In this document: piece by piece, positions 7,671 through 14,663 of the stretch
Layout: the number at the start of each line of letters is the position of its first letter
How positions within the stretch are numbered: position 1 is the stretch's first letter
Assembly: GCA_001028025.1 (NCBI GenBank)
Contig: LDAQ01000071.1
Span: forward strand, 1-26,501
Origin: Faecalicatena fissicatena
GTDB taxonomy: Bacteria; Bacillota; Clostridia; Lachnospirales; Lachnospiraceae
Direction: 5' to 3'
Length of the DNA: 26,501 nt
Notes under the pieces: generated by a model
What the model saw: only the letters and a program-made list of their open reading frames with translations
Databases searched by the model: none
Told to the model about the DNA's origin: nothing
Program-made: the position numbers and the translations under genes

Positions 7671-8627
7671 ATGATAAAACGAGTCAGTAAATTTTGTAAA
7701 TCATACCTGGTAATTGTCTGTATTGCAGTATTGCTCGTGTTTATGGCCATTTTTTATCCGAGTTACTTTTCCTTCTCTACTTTTAAAGGGCTGCTGATAC
7801 AGATTTCTGTATACGGAATTGTAGCATGTGCCATGACTATTGCAATCATCGGGGGCGAATTCGATCTGAGTGTAGGATCCATTCTTCCGTTTTCTACCCT
7901 GCTTTTTGCTTACCTGATGCCAAAGATCGGAATCTTTCCATCGATCCTCCTCATATTGATCATGGGCGGAGTGATTGGTGCAGTGAATGGATTTTTTGTA
8001 TCGGTCCTTAAGCTGAATGCTTTTATAGTAACCCTGTCCACAATGCTTGCCGTGGAAGGGATTATGCTTACTTTTTGCGATGGTATGCCGATACCGGCTG
8101 TAAATAAAGCGACACGGGCTTTCGGAACCGGTAATATCGGCGGGATTGCTTACATTGCTATTATCTTTTTCATCTTTGTTTTGGTTACACATTTTGTTCT
8201 CACCAAAACATCGTTTGGGCGTAATGTATTTGCAACCGGAGGAAATTATAATGTGGCGGAGTATGCCGGAATTAGCGTAAAAAAGATCAAATTCCTTCTG
8301 TTTGTGATTCTGGGATTTGCGTCAGCCTTTGCAGGGATTCTGCTGACCTGCAGGCTGCAGGCGGGGTCTCCTCTGTATGGAAGCGATGTGTCCATGTCAG
8401 TCGTATCTGCTACCGTTTTAGGCGGAACGAGCCTTTCGGGAGGCCGTGGAAGCGTATTTCGGACCTTCCTGGGGATGATCTTTATCGGTATGCTGAGCCA
8501 GATATTTACACATATCAATGCGTATGCTTATCTGCAGCAGCTGATACAGGGAGCGGTTGTTGTCGCGATCGTCATCCTGGATGCATGGAACAACAGGAAG
8601 AGGGAAGATGAGCTGGCCGGAATATAG
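7671..8627 (+). CDS. Sugar ABC transporter permease 2 (RbsC type)
   Basis: The second BPD_transp_2 permease, about 318 residues, with multiple membrane spans and the motif AMTIAIIGGEFDLSVGS near residue 50. The start at 7671 has GAGGTGGAG just upstream and lies 10 nt after the first permease. An earlier in-frame ATG at 7635 would overlap that gene and add 12 unrelated residues. The EFDLSVG version of the motif (permease 1 has GIDLSVG) shows the two are distinct paralogues, so the importer is probably a heterodimer. RbsC transporters often use one permease, and paired permeases are common in clostridial versions. Confidence 0.93.
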   Translation: MIKRVSKFCKSYLVIVCIAVLLVFMAIFYPSYFSFSTFKGLLIQISVYGIVACAMTIAIIGGEFDLSVGSILPFSTLLFAYLMPKIGIFPSILLILIMGGVIGAVNGFFVSVLKLNAFIVTLSTMLAVEGIMLTFCDGMPIPAVNKATRAFGTGNIGGIAYIAIIFFIFVLVTHFVLTKTSFGRNVFATGGNYNVAEYAGISVKKIKFLLFVILGFASAFAGILLTCRLQAGSPLYGSDVSMSVVSATVLGGTSLSGGRGSVFRTFLGMIFIGMLSQIFTHINAYAYLQQLIQGAVVVAIVILDAWNNRKREDELAGI

Positions 8628-8669
8628 AGTCAGCGAAGCAGTTGGAAACAGAAAGAGAGGCAGATAAAA

Positions 8670-10019
8670 ATGAGTAAAGAGAAAAGTGCTATTTTAAGTG
8701 TCAGCAATAACAATCATGCATCCTGGGATCCTGCGAAAGAACATCTGGCCACTGGATTTCCTCCGATTCAGGCAATGAACAGCAGCTTTATGTTCACTCC
8801 GCAGGAGTTCGAACGGCTGCGTACTCTGGGAAAAAGGGTTGCGGAAATCGCTGCCCTGCCCATTCAGAAAGAAAAGGCAAAGCTGTGGACCGCCCATAAT
8901 GACCTGCAGACTACGCAGCCGCTTGTATTTATAGACCCTGAGAATGGCTGGAATGAAATCATTACGCCTGATATGCTGGAGTGTCATGATAATATGGCCA
9001 GAGTATGGGAAATGCATCTTCTGAAACAGATCTACTGGCATGAGAATCTGAAGGATGATAAAGTCATAGAACCATATTTTGATGTACACTATTCCTTTTC
9101 CGACGATGGATGGGGCGTAGATATGAAAAAAGTGGGCGGCGAGATGGGCGGCGCTTATAAGATGATAGGCGGCCTGGCAGACTATGAGGAGGATTTTGAT
9201 AAGCTGCATTATCCTGTCATTGAAATCGATTATGAGGAGTCAGAGCGTGTACTGAACCTGGCACATGAAGTTTTCGACGGAATACTGACGGTCAGGCGTC
9301 ATCCGGTTTGGTGGTGGTCTCTTGGTATGACGGTTGATTATATAATGCTCAGAGGATTTGATGAGTTTTTATGTGACTTTATCCTGGAGCCGGAATACTT
9401 ACATAAAGTGATGGACTTAATGACAACCGGAATCGAGAAAAGGCTGGACTGGTTTGAAAAAGAGAACCTGCTGGCGCTGAACACAGAAGGGTCTTATGTC
9501 GGATCAGGCGGGTTCGGCTGGACGAATCAGCTCCCAACAGAAAAGGGGCTGAACAGGCCGGTAACAACAAAAGACATGTGGGGATTTGTAGAAAGCCAGG
9601 AGACAAATACGGTGAGTGCAGAGATGTACGGGGAATTTATACTTCCGTATCATAAGAGGCTTGCCAGCCGCTTTGGCCTGAATTGCTTTGGATGCTGTGA
9701 GTCAGTCACCCAGAGATTTGAATATGCAAAGCAGATTCCAAACCTCAGAAGAGTTTCTATGTCCGCCTGGGCCGACTGGACATTGATACCGGACCTGCTG
9801 GGCAGCCGGTACATCGCCTCTATTAAGCCGCAGCCGACTGCGCTTGCATCACCGGTGATGAACGAAGATGAGGTAAGGAAGACCGTGAAAAAAGCGCTGG
9901 CCTGCAGCAGGGACTGCATTCCGGAATTGATTATGAAGGATAATAATACATTGGGACATAACCCGTACAATGCATGCCGCTGGGTTGAAATCTGCCGGGA
10001 GGAGATTGCAGACCTTTGA
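8670..10019 (+). CDS. Uroporphyrinogen decarboxylase-superfamily protein in a sugar operon (CCE subtype)
   Basis: A soluble 449-residue protein that I place in the URO-D/cobalamin-methyltransferase fold, longer than a true HemE (about 350). The HxCG metal motif of MtaA-like methyltransferases is replaced by GCCES (Cys342, Cys343, Glu344), followed by IPNLRRVSMSAWADW and a C-terminal IMKDNNTLGHNP...WVEICRE block. This arrangement recurs, as I recall it, in uncharacterised clostridial proteins next to sugar operons. It lies 42 bp after the permeases and 37 bp before a FucU-like gene, so it is clearly in the operon. No haem genes are nearby, making haem synthesis unlikely. It could act on a methylated or otherwise modified sugar or use a corrinoid, but no corrinoid protein is encoded here. 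Function unknown. Confidence 0.75.
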   Translation: MSKEKSAILSVSNNNHASWDPAKEHLATGFPPIQAMNSSFMFTPQEFERLRTLGKRVAEIAALPIQKEKAKLWTAHNDLQTTQPLVFIDPENGWNEIITPDMLECHDNMARVWEMHLLKQIYWHENLKDDKVIEPYFDVHYSFSDDGWGVDMKKVGGEMGGAYKMIGGLADYEEDFDKLHYPVIEIDYEESERVLNLAHEVFDGILTVRRHPVWWWSLGMTVDYIMLRGFDEFLCDFILEPEYLHKVMDLMTTGIEKRLDWFEKENLLALNTEGSYVGSGGFGWTNQLPTEKGLNRPVTTKDMWGFVESQETNTVSAEMYGEFILPYHKRLASRFGLNCFGCCESVTQRFEYAKQIPNLRRVSMSAWADWTLIPDLLGSRYIASIKPQPTALASPVMNEDEVRKTVKKALACSRDCIPELIMKDNNTLGHNPYNACRWVEICREEIADL

Positions 10020-10056
10020 GGTTCGTGTATTGAAGTATTCTTGAGCAGGAGGCAAT

Positions 10057-10485
10057 ATGTTAAACAATATACCAAAAATCATTTCACCCGAATTCATGAA
10101 GTGTATGATGGAGATGGGCCATGCGGACGTGATGGTACTGGCAGATGCCAATTATCCCGGGACTTCCCATGCAAAACATATCCTTAGAATGGATGCGGTG
10201 GAAATACCGGATTTGCTGGAAGCAATCCTTCCATTTTTTCCTCTGGACAATTTTGTTGATACTCCGGTGCGCCTGATGAGAAATCTGCCGGAGGAACCTG
10301 TGCCTGAGATCTGGGCACAATACAGGGCGCTGCTGAATAAGTATGACTTTTCCGGTGGTTTTACCGAATTCGAATTTATGGACCGTCTGCCGTTTTATGA
10401 GACATCGGAAAATGCATACGTGATAGTACAGACCGGGACAACGGCGCGGTATGCCAATATAGTTTTGCAGAAAGGTGTTGTATAA
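10057..10485 (+). CDS. fucU: FucU/RbsD-family sugar mutarotase
   Basis: A 142-residue protein closely resembling L-fucose mutarotase along its whole length: ISPEFMKCMMEMGHADVMVLADANYP (catalytic-position His22 and Asp30), LLEAILPFFPLD, FYETSENAYVIVQTGTTARYANIVLQKGVV. The FucU length and the FYE...RYAN signature favour FucU over RbsD. In the cytoplasm it would speed conversion between anomers of the imported sugar. No fucose isomerase, kinase or aldolase is in the window, so its true substrate may be the pentose handled by the neighbouring kinase. An AGGAGG precedes the ATG. The stop codon lies at the base of a stem-loop, and a LacI-type operator follows. Confidence 0.88.
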   Translation: MLNNIPKIISPEFMKCMMEMGHADVMVLADANYPGTSHAKHILRMDAVEIPDLLEAILPFFPLDNFVDTPVRLMRNLPEEPVPEIWAQYRALLNKYDFSGGFTEFEFMDRLPFYETSENAYVIVQTGTTARYANIVLQKGVV

Positions 10486-10504
10486 AGTGCAGGAATGCAC
10501 TTTT
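10484..10504 (+). terminator. Intra-operon hairpin (attenuator-like) at the fucU stop codon
   Basis: AAAGTGCA (10484-10491) and TGCACTTT (10496-10503) form a perfect 8-bp stem with a GGAA tetraloop. The T-run is only four long, so termination is probably partial. Confidence 0.5.
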
Positions 10505-10513
10505 ACAGGTGAT

Positions 10514-10529
10514 AGAAAAACGTTTTTCA
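10514..10529. promoter_or_regulatory. LacI-family operator O4, inside the operon
   Basis: AGAAAAACGTTTTTCA matches the consensus at 15 of 16 positions. It lies between the fucU hairpin and the cupin gene. I see no good -35/-10 pair around it, so it may act as a roadblock or control a weak internal promoter. Confidence 0.7.
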
Positions 10530-10606
10530 AATTACGCGGTGGAACGCTTCCTTTCGGTGAGGGCAGTGCGGTCCGTGAAAAAAGATATAGAAGGAGGTAA
10601 CAGAGA

Positions 10607-11911
10607 ATGACGGAAAAGGAATTGATTATAAAGAACAGCAAAGAACTGGATGAGATATTACATGAGGCAGAGCAGGGCGGGAATCTGGTGGTAAAGGACG
10701 CAATAAAAGATGAGACGGTCATCCGAAAAACATTTGAGGACGGGAAAGGGATCTTCCGTCTGTTCCCGGCCTTTGTTCCGAGAAGATTCGGAAAAGCGGG
10801 CCGCAGATTAAAGCTGCACCCGGATGACTATTTTGCATTCGGGATGGCGAGAGGTTCTATTACAGAGCGATGGTTCGCGTCTACGATTGCGGCCCAGAAC
10901 GGGGAACTGTCTAAGGCAGATGAAGGAATGAGTTATGTATGTGTCTCATATGATTCTGATGAAAAATTCTCACTGCGAGACGCGGTAAAGGTTCTTGGAA
11001 AAGAGCTGGTTGGCGAAGAACTGATGAATAAATATAACGGCTGGCCCATGTATTCCAAGTTTTTCGACAATGAAAATCCTCTGTTTCACCATGTCCATCT
11101 GATGTTTGAGGATGCTGCAAGAGTAGGAAAGCTGGGAAAACCGGAATGCTATTATTTCCCCAAACAGCTGAACAATTATTTTGGTGAGGCAGGCTATACC
11201 TATTTTGGATTTGACCCGGATGTGGACCCGGAAGAAGTCAAAGAAAGAATCCGGCATTTTGCGGACGATGACACGAGAATTACGGATTTATCCCGTGCAT
11301 ACCGGATTGAGCTGGGTACGGGCTGGTATACCCCGGCGGGAGTGATACATGCGCCCGCATCTGTGCTTACATATGAACCGCAGTGGAATTCCGATGTCAA
11401 TTCGGTTTATGAAAATATTGTTTCGGGTGAGGTTTATCCTCCGGAAATGCTGGATGAAGAGTGTCCACTAGACAAACAGGGCGATATTGATTATATCTTC
11501 AGTTTACTGGATTGGGAGAAAAACGTGGATCCGCATTACAGAAAACATTTCTTCAGACCGCCGGTGACTGCATCTGAATCAGAGGCGTATAGCGAAAAAT
11601 GGATTACGTATGCAAATGAGTACATAGCAGCAAAAGAACTGACGGTTTATCCTGGACAGACGGTCACAATTGCGGACGGCGCTGCCTATGGATGTATCTT
11701 CATACAGGGACATGGAAAATTGGGCTGCTATGATGCGGAGGCGGCTACCCTGCTTCGCTTTGGACAACAGAGTACGGATGAATTCTTTGTCTCAGAAGGC
11801 GCAGCCCAAAAAGGGGTTACAATCACGAATCTGAGTAAGGTGGAGCCCCTGGTACTGCTGAAGCATTTTGGGCCGAACCACCCGGATGTTCCGAAGTGTG
11901 TCTGCGAATAG
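10607..11911 (+). CDS. Cupin-superfamily protein, candidate sugar isomerase
   Basis: A soluble 434-residue protein. The visible cupin features are HHVH (161-164), Glu180 in KPECYYFP and His248 in GWYTPAGVIHAP. They form the His/His/Glu/His metal set seen in cupin sugar isomerases (mannose-6-phosphate isomerase, D-lyxose isomerase). The C-terminal half (about 325-430) looks like a second cupin with YGCIFIQGHGKLG and a LRFGQQSTDEFFVSEGA stretch but lacks an obvious metal set. AAGGAGG precedes the start. It lies between the FucU-like mutarotase and the kinase, where an aldose-ketose isomerase is expected and none of the known AraA/RhaA/FucI type is present. I do not recognise a characterised homologue by eye; isomerase is an inference from fold and position. 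Confidence 0.72.
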   Translation: MTEKELIIKNSKELDEILHEAEQGGNLVVKDAIKDETVIRKTFEDGKGIFRLFPAFVPRRFGKAGRRLKLHPDDYFAFGMARGSITERWFASTIAAQNGELSKADEGMSYVCVSYDSDEKFSLRDAVKVLGKELVGEELMNKYNGWPMYSKFFDNENPLFHHVHLMFEDAARVGKLGKPECYYFPKQLNNYFGEAGYTYFGFDPDVDPEEVKERIRHFADDDTRITDLSRAYRIELGTGWYTPAGVIHAPASVLTYEPQWNSDVNSVYENIVSGEVYPPEMLDEECPLDKQGDIDYIFSLLDWEKNVDPHYRKHFFRPPVTASESEAYSEKWITYANEYIAAKELTVYPGQTVTIADGAAYGCIFIQGHGKLGCYDAEAATLLRFGQQSTDEFFVSEGAAQKGVTITNLSKVEPLVLLKHFGPNHPDVPKCVCE

Positions 11912-11974
11912 GAGAGCGGACAAAACTCCGGTGCATCTGCACATCTGGAGTACCGGCATAAAAGGAGGCGGAAT

Positions 11975-13492
11975 ATGAGATATTTAGTTGGAATAGACAA
12001 TGGAGGAACTTTTTCAAAGGCAGCCATTTTTGATGAGGAGGGCAATCAGATTGCGGCGGCAAGCGTACCCACAGTGACCATTACTCCAAAGCCGGGTTAT
12101 ACGGAGCGGGATATGACAAAACTGTGGGAGGTTAATGCTGAAGCAATCCGCACCGCCATCGAAAAAAGCGGGATATGTCCGGACGATATTGCGGGCGTAT
12201 CTTTTTCCGGGCATGGAAAAGGCCTGTATATGGTGAAAGCCGATGGTACTCCTGCTTACAACGGGATTGTTTCCACAGATACAAGAGCCTGGAAATATAT
12301 TGAAAAGTGGGAAAAGGACGGCACAAAAGAAAAGGTGTTTGAAAAGTCTTTCCAGGAGATCCTTGCATGTCAGCCGGTGAGTATACTGGCATGGTTTGGC
12401 GACCATCATCCGGAAGTGCTCCGGGAGGTGAAGTATATATTTGCAGTTAAGGATTATATACGCTTTATGATCACTGGGGAAGCATATGCAGAATATACGG
12501 ATTTTTCCGGCGCAAACTTTGTGAACCTGACTACAAAAGAGTACGACAGAGAGCTTTTGGAACTTTTGGGGCTGGGAGAGATCTATGATAAACTTCCGCC
12601 GCTAAGGTATGCCGCAGATACGTGCGGATATGTGACAAAAGAGGCTGCCCGCCAGACAAACCTGCCGGCAGGGATTCCGGTGGCTGCGGGGATGTTTGAC
12701 GTGGATGCCTGCGGAATTGCATCCGGTCTGTCGGATGAAGAGCAAATGTGTATGATTGCGGGAACCTGGAGCATTAACGAATTCATCCGGCGGGAACCGG
12801 TTGCCGACGGGAGCGTGGCGCTTAATTCTATGTTCTGTATTCCGGGTTATTTTCTGGTGGAAGAGAGCAGCCCCACTTCGGCCGGCAATATGGAATGGTT
12901 TATCCAAAACCTGATGAATTATGAAAAAGAGGAGCGCAGGGCGGCCGGCGGATCTGTATATGATGTAACAAATGCCTGGGTGGAATCGGTGGAGCCTCAG
13001 GAATGCAATATTATTTTCCTGCCGTTTCTCAACGGTTCTAATGAGGATGCACTGGCGAAAGGAACGTTTGTCGGACTGAGTGCTTATCACAGCAAAAAGC
13101 ATATGCTGCGGGCGGTGTACGAAGGGATTGTATTTTCACATCTTACACACATCAATAAGCTTCTGAAAAACAGAGAGGTGCCAAAGTCCATACGTTTGTC
13201 CGGAGGTGCTGCAAATTCGGATGTATGGGTACAGATCTTCGCGGATGTCCTGCAGATACCGGTGGATGTGATTGAAGATAAGGAACTGGGAGCCCAGGGA
13301 GCGGCAATTGCTGCAGGAATCGCTGCCGGGATTTACCGGGATTATCGGGAGGCTGTGAGCCGTACTGTTAAGATCACGAAGACGGTGCAGCCCCGTCCGC
13401 TTTACAAGGAGATATATGAAGAAAAATACGTGACCTACCGCGCGGTAATCGAGGGCCTGAGCGGGGTATGGGAGCGGTTCGGCAATGAATAG
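11975..13492 (+). CDS. lyxK: FGGY carbohydrate kinase, L-xylulokinase-like (LyxK/YiaP)
   Basis: A 505-residue FGGY kinase, normal length. The N-terminal phosphate-binding stretch is GIDNGGTFSKAAIFD (6-20). Segments shared with E. coli L-xylulokinase include ERDM, SGHGKGL, VSTDTRAW, AGMFDVDACG (Asp242 at the catalytic-base position), AGTWSINEF, SSPTSAGNMEWF, FLPFLNGSN, AVYEGIVFSHLTHINKL and LSGGAANSDVW. The likely reaction is L-xylulose plus ATP to L-xylulose-5-phosphate. The UlaE-type enzyme at 16369 and the AraD-type enzyme at 1052 would carry the product to D-xylulose-5-phosphate, which supports the assignment. AAAGGAGGCGG precedes the start. It is the last gene of the operon and is followed by stem-loops. 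L-ribulose, or another ketose, remains possible as substrate. Confidence 0.85.
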   Translation: MRYLVGIDNGGTFSKAAIFDEEGNQIAAASVPTVTITPKPGYTERDMTKLWEVNAEAIRTAIEKSGICPDDIAGVSFSGHGKGLYMVKADGTPAYNGIVSTDTRAWKYIEKWEKDGTKEKVFEKSFQEILACQPVSILAWFGDHHPEVLREVKYIFAVKDYIRFMITGEAYAEYTDFSGANFVNLTTKEYDRELLELLGLGEIYDKLPPLRYAADTCGYVTKEAARQTNLPAGIPVAAGMFDVDACGIASGLSDEEQMCMIAGTWSINEFIRREPVADGSVALNSMFCIPGYFLVEESSPTSAGNMEWFIQNLMNYEKEERRAAGGSVYDVTNAWVESVEPQECNIIFLPFLNGSNEDALAKGTFVGLSAYHSKKHMLRAVYEGIVFSHLTHINKLLKNREVPKSIRLSGGAANSDVWVQIFADVLQIPVDVIEDKELGAQGAAIAAGIAAGIYRDYREAVSRTVKITKTVQPRPLYKEIYEEKYVTYRAVIEGLSGVWERFGNE

Positions 13493-13539
13493 TCCGGGAC
13501 CATCAGGTATGCCGGACCGCAGATAAAACGCTCGGAAGC

Positions 13540-13590
13540 GGCCGGATTTCTTGCCTGAAACGCGTAAGAAATCCGGTCTGTTCTTTTGTT
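13540..13590 (+). terminator. Intrinsic terminator of the mutarotase/ABC/kinase operon
   Basis: GCCGGATTTCTTGC and GCGTAAGAAATCCGGTC pair over about 13-15 bp (core CCGGATTTCTT 13542-13552 with AAGAAATCCGG 13566-13576), followed by a T-rich tail. A smaller hairpin, GTCCGG/CCGGAC (13492-13517), overlaps the kinase stop codon. Confidence 0.85.
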
Positions 13591-13679
13591 CATTTTCCTG
13601 CTGTATAAGACAATTTGGGCTTTTTATGTGAGATAATGATTCATAAAATAAGGAATGTTTTATTGAAATTTTAAATTAT

Positions 13680-13712
13680 TCATATAAATACAATAAATGA
13701 TCATATAAATAA
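13680..13712 (+). repeat. Direct repeat of TCATATAAATA upstream of a promoter
   Basis: TCATATAAATA occurs at 13680-13690 and 13700-13710, two helical turns apart, just before the -35 box of the membrane-protein/ptsHI unit. The related TCATATAATT occurs at 67-76 in the DeoR-gene promoter. It could be a regulator site or an AT-rich upstream element. Confidence 0.4.
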
Positions 13713-13723
13713 GAACAAAGTGA

Positions 13724-13752
13724 TTGATTTATGAAAAATGAGGTGATATAAT
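13724..13752 (+). promoter_or_regulatory. Promoter of the membrane-protein/ptsHI/ulaE unit
   Basis: TTGATT (13724-13729) and a perfect TATAAT (13747-13752) are spaced by 17 bp, with an extended -10 TG at 13744-13745. The leader to the first gene would be only about 20 nt and includes AAAGGAG. Confidence 0.75.
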
Positions 13753-13778
13753 GAACATAAAGAAAGGAGCGGAGAGCT

Positions 13779-14267
13779 ATGATATGGAATTATATGTTAT
13801 GTTTCGTGTTTATTGTTGTTCTAATTGTTGAGGTGGTGTTTATCCTCAAAAGAAACCGTAAGATTGTGATGAAGGGCAAGGATGATTTCTTTACATTTAC
13901 ACTGATAGTTCTTTTTGCATTAATGATTTTTCCGCTCTCGGATATGGACAGCATGGTGGAGAACATCCGGAATATCCTGATCCTTGTGGCTATTTTCGGG
14001 TCAGCCGCTGTTAAAAGAGGATTTTCCGATAAGGGAATGGAGAAGATATTCTACACTATGGACTGGGATTCGATCCAATCCGTACATATCGACGAATACC
14101 AGACTTCCAAGATCAAAGTGGTCTGTCAGACAGAGAAAGGCAAACATAAGCTGTATTTCGGCAAGTATAAACTGAAAGAGGTTTTACGGGTGCTGGAACA
14201 GCATGTTTCCAATATATATATTCAGAGCTCCCTCGATGACGTTCTGAGTATGAAAAAATGTGTTTAA
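13779..14267 (+). CDS. Small membrane protein of unknown function (DUF5673-like)
   Basis: A 162-residue protein with three predicted membrane segments (about residues 4-23, 36-53 and 61-80) and a cytoplasmic-looking C-terminal domain rich in beta structure (WDSIQSVHIDEYQTSKIKVVCQTEKGKHKLYFGKY). This layout resembles small Firmicute membrane proteins of the DUF5673 type, judged from memory rather than a search. It has a good extended -10 promoter and AAAGGAG. It precedes ptsH by 119 bp containing a stem-loop without a T-run, so it may share its transcript with ptsHI. Nothing in the sequence tells its job. Confidence 0.75.
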   Translation: MIWNYMLCFVFIVVLIVEVVFILKRNRKIVMKGKDDFFTFTLIVLFALMIFPLSDMDSMVENIRNILILVAIFGSAAVKRGFSDKGMEKIFYTMDWDSIQSVHIDEYQTSKIKVVCQTEKGKHKLYFGKYKLKEVLRVLEQHVSNIYIQSSLDDVLSMKKCV

Positions 14268-14297
14268 CAAAAGAGAAGCAGTAAGACTGTTTCCTGG

Positions 14298-14322
14298 TGA
14301 TTTGCGGCAGATCCGCAGATCA
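14298..14322 (+). other. Stem-loop in the spacer before ptsH
   Basis: TGATTTGCGG (14298-14307) pairs with CCGCAGATCA (14313-14322) over 10 bp including one G-U, with a CAGAT loop. No T-run follows. It may be a weak attenuator or processing site between the membrane-protein gene and ptsH. Confidence 0.45.
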
Positions 14323-14386
14323 GTGTGCAAAATGCAGAACATTCTGAATGAAAAAGAAAAAGTGAAGAAAAAAGGAGAATTCAACC

Positions 14387-14650
14387 ATGGTAAGCGAAAA
14401 GATAACAGTTAAGAACCCTTCAGGATTACATTTAAGACCGGCAGGAATCCTGTCCAATATTGCATCAAAATGCGTATCTGACGTGACTCTCGTCAAAGGG
14501 GACAAGAGAGTGAATCCTAAGAGTGTACTCATCCTGATGGCAGCGGGGATCAAATGCGGAGATGAGATTACAGTGGAATGTTCAGGCGAGTCTGAAGCAG
14601 AGGACTTAAAGACCATTATCGATGCGATTGCAAGCGGATTAGGCGAGTAA
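14387..14650 (+). CDS. ptsH: Phosphocarrier protein HPr
   Basis: An 87-residue HPr, the normal size. The active-site segment NPSGLHLRPAG carries His15, phosphorylated by Enzyme I. VNPKSVLILMAAGIKCGDEI carries Ser46 in the context used by the Gram-positive HPr kinase for catabolite control. AAAGGAG precedes the start. The Enzyme I gene starts 13 nt after its stop. No sugar-specific EII component is in the window and the nearby importer is an ABC type, so this HPr may supply EIIs elsewhere or serve regulation. Whether it is the cell's main HPr or a second copy cannot be told here. Confidence 0.97.
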   Translation: MVSEKITVKNPSGLHLRPAGILSNIASKCVSDVTLVKGDKRVNPKSVLILMAAGIKCGDEITVECSGESEAEDLKTIIDAIASGLGE

Positions 14651-14663
14651 GGGAGTCGGGACA

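Noticed and set aside
7701..8192. Long reading frame on the minus strand opposite permease 2, and others like it opposite araD, kinase and ptsI genes
   Set aside because: Low-complexity or cysteine/histidine-rich translations without ribosome sites, antisense to clearly conserved genes; shadows.
10536..10547. GCGGTGGAACGC, reminiscent of the T-box antiterminator motif
   Set aside because: No specifier loop, no upstream T-box stems and no aminoacyl-type gene; chance similarity.
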